Shown here piece by piece: positions 22,390 to 23,702 of a stretch of 23,702 bases of DNA. The stretch is from F1-20-MAGs119 sp964556145 (GTDB lineage Bacteria > Actinomycetota > Acidimicrobiia > Acidimicrobiales > Ilumatobacteraceae): the NCBI GenBank assembly GCA_964556145.1, contig CAZKVD010000021.1:1-23702 (forward strand), in the 5' to 3' direction. The stretch's first letter is position 1. The number at the start of each line of letters is the position of its first letter. The notes under the pieces are model-generated. The model did no database searches. It had not been told where the DNA came from and worked only from the letters and a program-made list of their open reading frames with translations. Position numbers and translations under genes: made by a program.

Positions 22390-23558
22390 CGATGTTGGGA
22401 GACCGCCAGCAACTTGCGTACATCGCGTCACAAGCCGCCGATGCGCGAGTGAACGTCGAACTCGAGACCGAGGGTATGACGCTGAACATCGGCCCTCAGC
22501 ACCCTGCAACACACGGGACGCTGCGCATCATCGCGCGCCTCGACGGCGAACAGGTTGTTTGGGCCGAGCCCTCCTGCGGTTACATGCACCGCGGTTACGA
22601 AAAGTTGACCGAGGTTCGAACATTCCCGCAGGTCACCGCTCTCGTCAATCGCATCGACTGGTTGGGCAGTTTCGCCAACGAGGTGCCGTTCATCCTCGCA
22701 GCCGAGCAGTTGATGGAAATCGAGGCTCCACCACGTGCGCAGTGGATCCGGACAATCCTGTTCGAACTCTCGCGCATCGCAAACGTCTCGCTGTTCCTCG
22801 GTGATCTCGGTGTTCAGCTCGGCGCCATCACGCCGGTTTTCTTCGCATTCCGCGACCGCGAATACGTACTCAACCTCATCGAGGGTGCAACGGGTGGACG
22901 TTTCCACCCGAACTTCGACCGCATCGGCGGCCTGAAGGACGATCTGCCCGCAGGATGGATCGACGAGACCCGTTCGGTCATGCGCAAGATGCGCAAGTTC
23001 TGCGACGAGATCGAGGGCCTCCTCTTCGGCAACGAGATCTTCGAGGCACGTACACGTGGCATCGGCGTGATTCCACGCGACGTCGCGCTGCAGTACGGAC
23101 TGTCGGGTGCGAACCTTCGCGCCAGTGGAATCGACTGGGATCTTCGTCGCGACCAAAAACTTCCGATGGCGTGGGACAAGGTCGACTGGAAGGTCTGGAC
23201 ACACCCCGACGGTGACTCGTACGCACGATGCTGGGTACGCCTGCAGGAAGTTCGCGAATCCACCTTCATCGTCGAGAAGCTTCTCGACTCGCTGCCATCA
23301 GGCCCGGTCATGGCCAAGGTTCCTCGCATCATCAAGGTGCCCGAGGGCGAGGCGTGGGTGTCAACCGAGAATCCACTCGGTGAGATGGGTTACTACGTCG
23401 TGTCGAAGGGCGAGCTCGGGCCCTTCCGCGTCAAGATCCGCTCGGCCAGCTTCAACAACATCTCGATCGTGCCGTGGCTACTGAAGGGCGTGTACGTGCC
23501 CGACATCATCACGATTCTTGCGTCGCTCTACTTCATCCTCGGGGACATCGATCGCTGA
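22386..23558 (+). CDS. nuoD2: NuoD-like subunit of the second cluster with altered quinone-site residues
   Basis: This 390-residue protein is of the 49-kDa family, without the N-terminal extension of the first copy. GPQHPATHG (36-44) is intact, including His43 (bovine His59). Counting from that His without gaps, the quinone-headgroup Tyr108 position is Trp92 (IDWLG), His150 is Val134, and Asp160 is Gln144 (GVQLGA). The conserved PRGE is ENPLGE (328-333), with Leu331 replacing Arg. The end, GDIDR, is normal. The fold is therefore that of NuoD, but the quinone pocket is likely changed. It overlaps nuoC2 by ATGA and nuoH2 by one base. nuoE, F and G, which follow nuoD in the first cluster, are absent here. 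Confidence 0.93.
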   Translation: MTMLGDRQQLAYIASQAADARVNVELETEGMTLNIGPQHPATHGTLRIIARLDGEQVVWAEPSCGYMHRGYEKLTEVRTFPQVTALVNRIDWLGSFANEVPFILAAEQLMEIEAPPRAQWIRTILFELSRIANVSLFLGDLGVQLGAITPVFFAFRDREYVLNLIEGATGGRFHPNFDRIGGLKDDLPAGWIDETRSVMRKMRKFCDEIEGLLFGNEIFEARTRGIGVIPRDVALQYGLSGANLRASGIDWDLRRDQKLPMAWDKVDWKVWTHPDGDSYARCWVRLQEVRESTFIVEKLLDSLPSGPVMAKVPRIIKVPEGEAWVSTENPLGEMGYYVVSKGELGPFRVKIRSASFNNISIVPWLLKGVYVPDIITILASLYFILGDIDR

Positions 23559-23702
23559 TGGTTGGTCTTCTTTCCAGCATTCCGTACTGGGGGCAGTCAC
23601 TTCTGCGTGTGCTCGGTGGCATCGTCGCCGTCCTCCTGCCGGCGGGAACCATCGTGTACGTCTTCCTCTTCAAGATGATGTCGTTCATGCAGAGTCGTCT
23701 CG
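23558..23702 (+). CDS. nuoH2: NuoH-like subunit of the second cluster, 5' end only
   Basis: The first 48 residues are visible before the window ends. They hold one hydrophobic helix (about 15-38) and the start of the loop FKMMSFMQSRL (38-48). This aligns to FERKAIAGMQNRI of the first NuoH with MQ-x-R in register. At the two positions of the ERK motif's Glu-Arg (Glu47 and Arg48 in copy one) there are Leu37 and Phe38; the Lys is kept (Lys39). The ATG overlaps the nuoD2 stop by one base. Gene order after nuoD supports NuoH, but the identification rests on a short segment. Confidence 0.82.
   Translation, partial: MVGLLSSIPYWGQSLLRVLGGIVAVLLPAGTIVYVFLFKMMSFMQSRL

Noticed and set aside
1..23702. 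CRISPR arrays, tRNA or rRNA genes
   Set aside because: No regularly spaced repeats and no cloverleaf-like or rRNA-like segments were noticed; nearly every base is taken by coding sequence.
20839..23702. Second nuo cluster as a decaying pseudogene set
   Set aside because: All frames are intact with good ribosome-binding sites, N2 ligands and terminal motifs are kept, and gene overlaps are tidy. The unusual residues are therefore more likely functional divergence.

Overview
The window is GC-rich, almost gap-free bacterial DNA encoding respiratory-chain genes. Frequent GTG starts, 1- and 4-base start/stop overlaps, Ala/Gly-rich tails and the family types suggest an actinobacterium. The cytochrome b split into b6-like and subunit IV-like proteins argues against the mycobacterial/Streptomyces qcrCAB type and fits Acidimicrobiia or a similar deep-branching actinobacterial class. 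This placement is inference; no rRNA or marker gene is present.

Region 1 (1-3843) encodes a menaquinol:cytochrome c reductase-like complex. It holds the 3' end of a b6-type cytochrome b, a subunit IV-like protein with an APWY motif, a Rieske protein, a membrane-anchored diheme cytochrome c, and an unrecognised three-helix membrane protein. Region 2 (3857-18865) is a complete nuoA-nuoN set for 14-subunit NADH:quinone oxidoreductase, with motifs intact. No gap in regions 1-2 exceeds 28 bases, so the quinone-reducing and quinol-oxidising complexes probably share one long transcript.

Region 3 (18862-20776) separates two nuo clusters. It has a reverse-strand threonine ammonia-lyase with an ACT domain, whose stop codon overlaps that of nuoN within one CTAG. 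It also has a divergent stand-alone class I glutamine amidotransferase. The two divergent starts lie 19 bases apart without Shine-Dalgarno sequences and may be leaderless.

Region 4 (20839-23702, running off the end) starts a second complex I-like cluster, nuoA2-B2-C2-D2-H2, with no nuoE/F/G between D and H. Its proteins differ from the first set at conserved quinone-site positions. In NuoD2 the quinone-headgroup Tyr is Trp, the key Asp is Gln, a conserved His is Val, and the PRGE Arg is Leu. NuoB2 lacks the Arg before SPRQAD, and NuoH2 lacks the Glu-Arg of the ERK motif. In contrast, the [4Fe-4S] N2 cysteines of NuoB2 are all present. The best candidate for something new here is this second machine: a complex I relative with no local NADH module and a remodelled quinone site.
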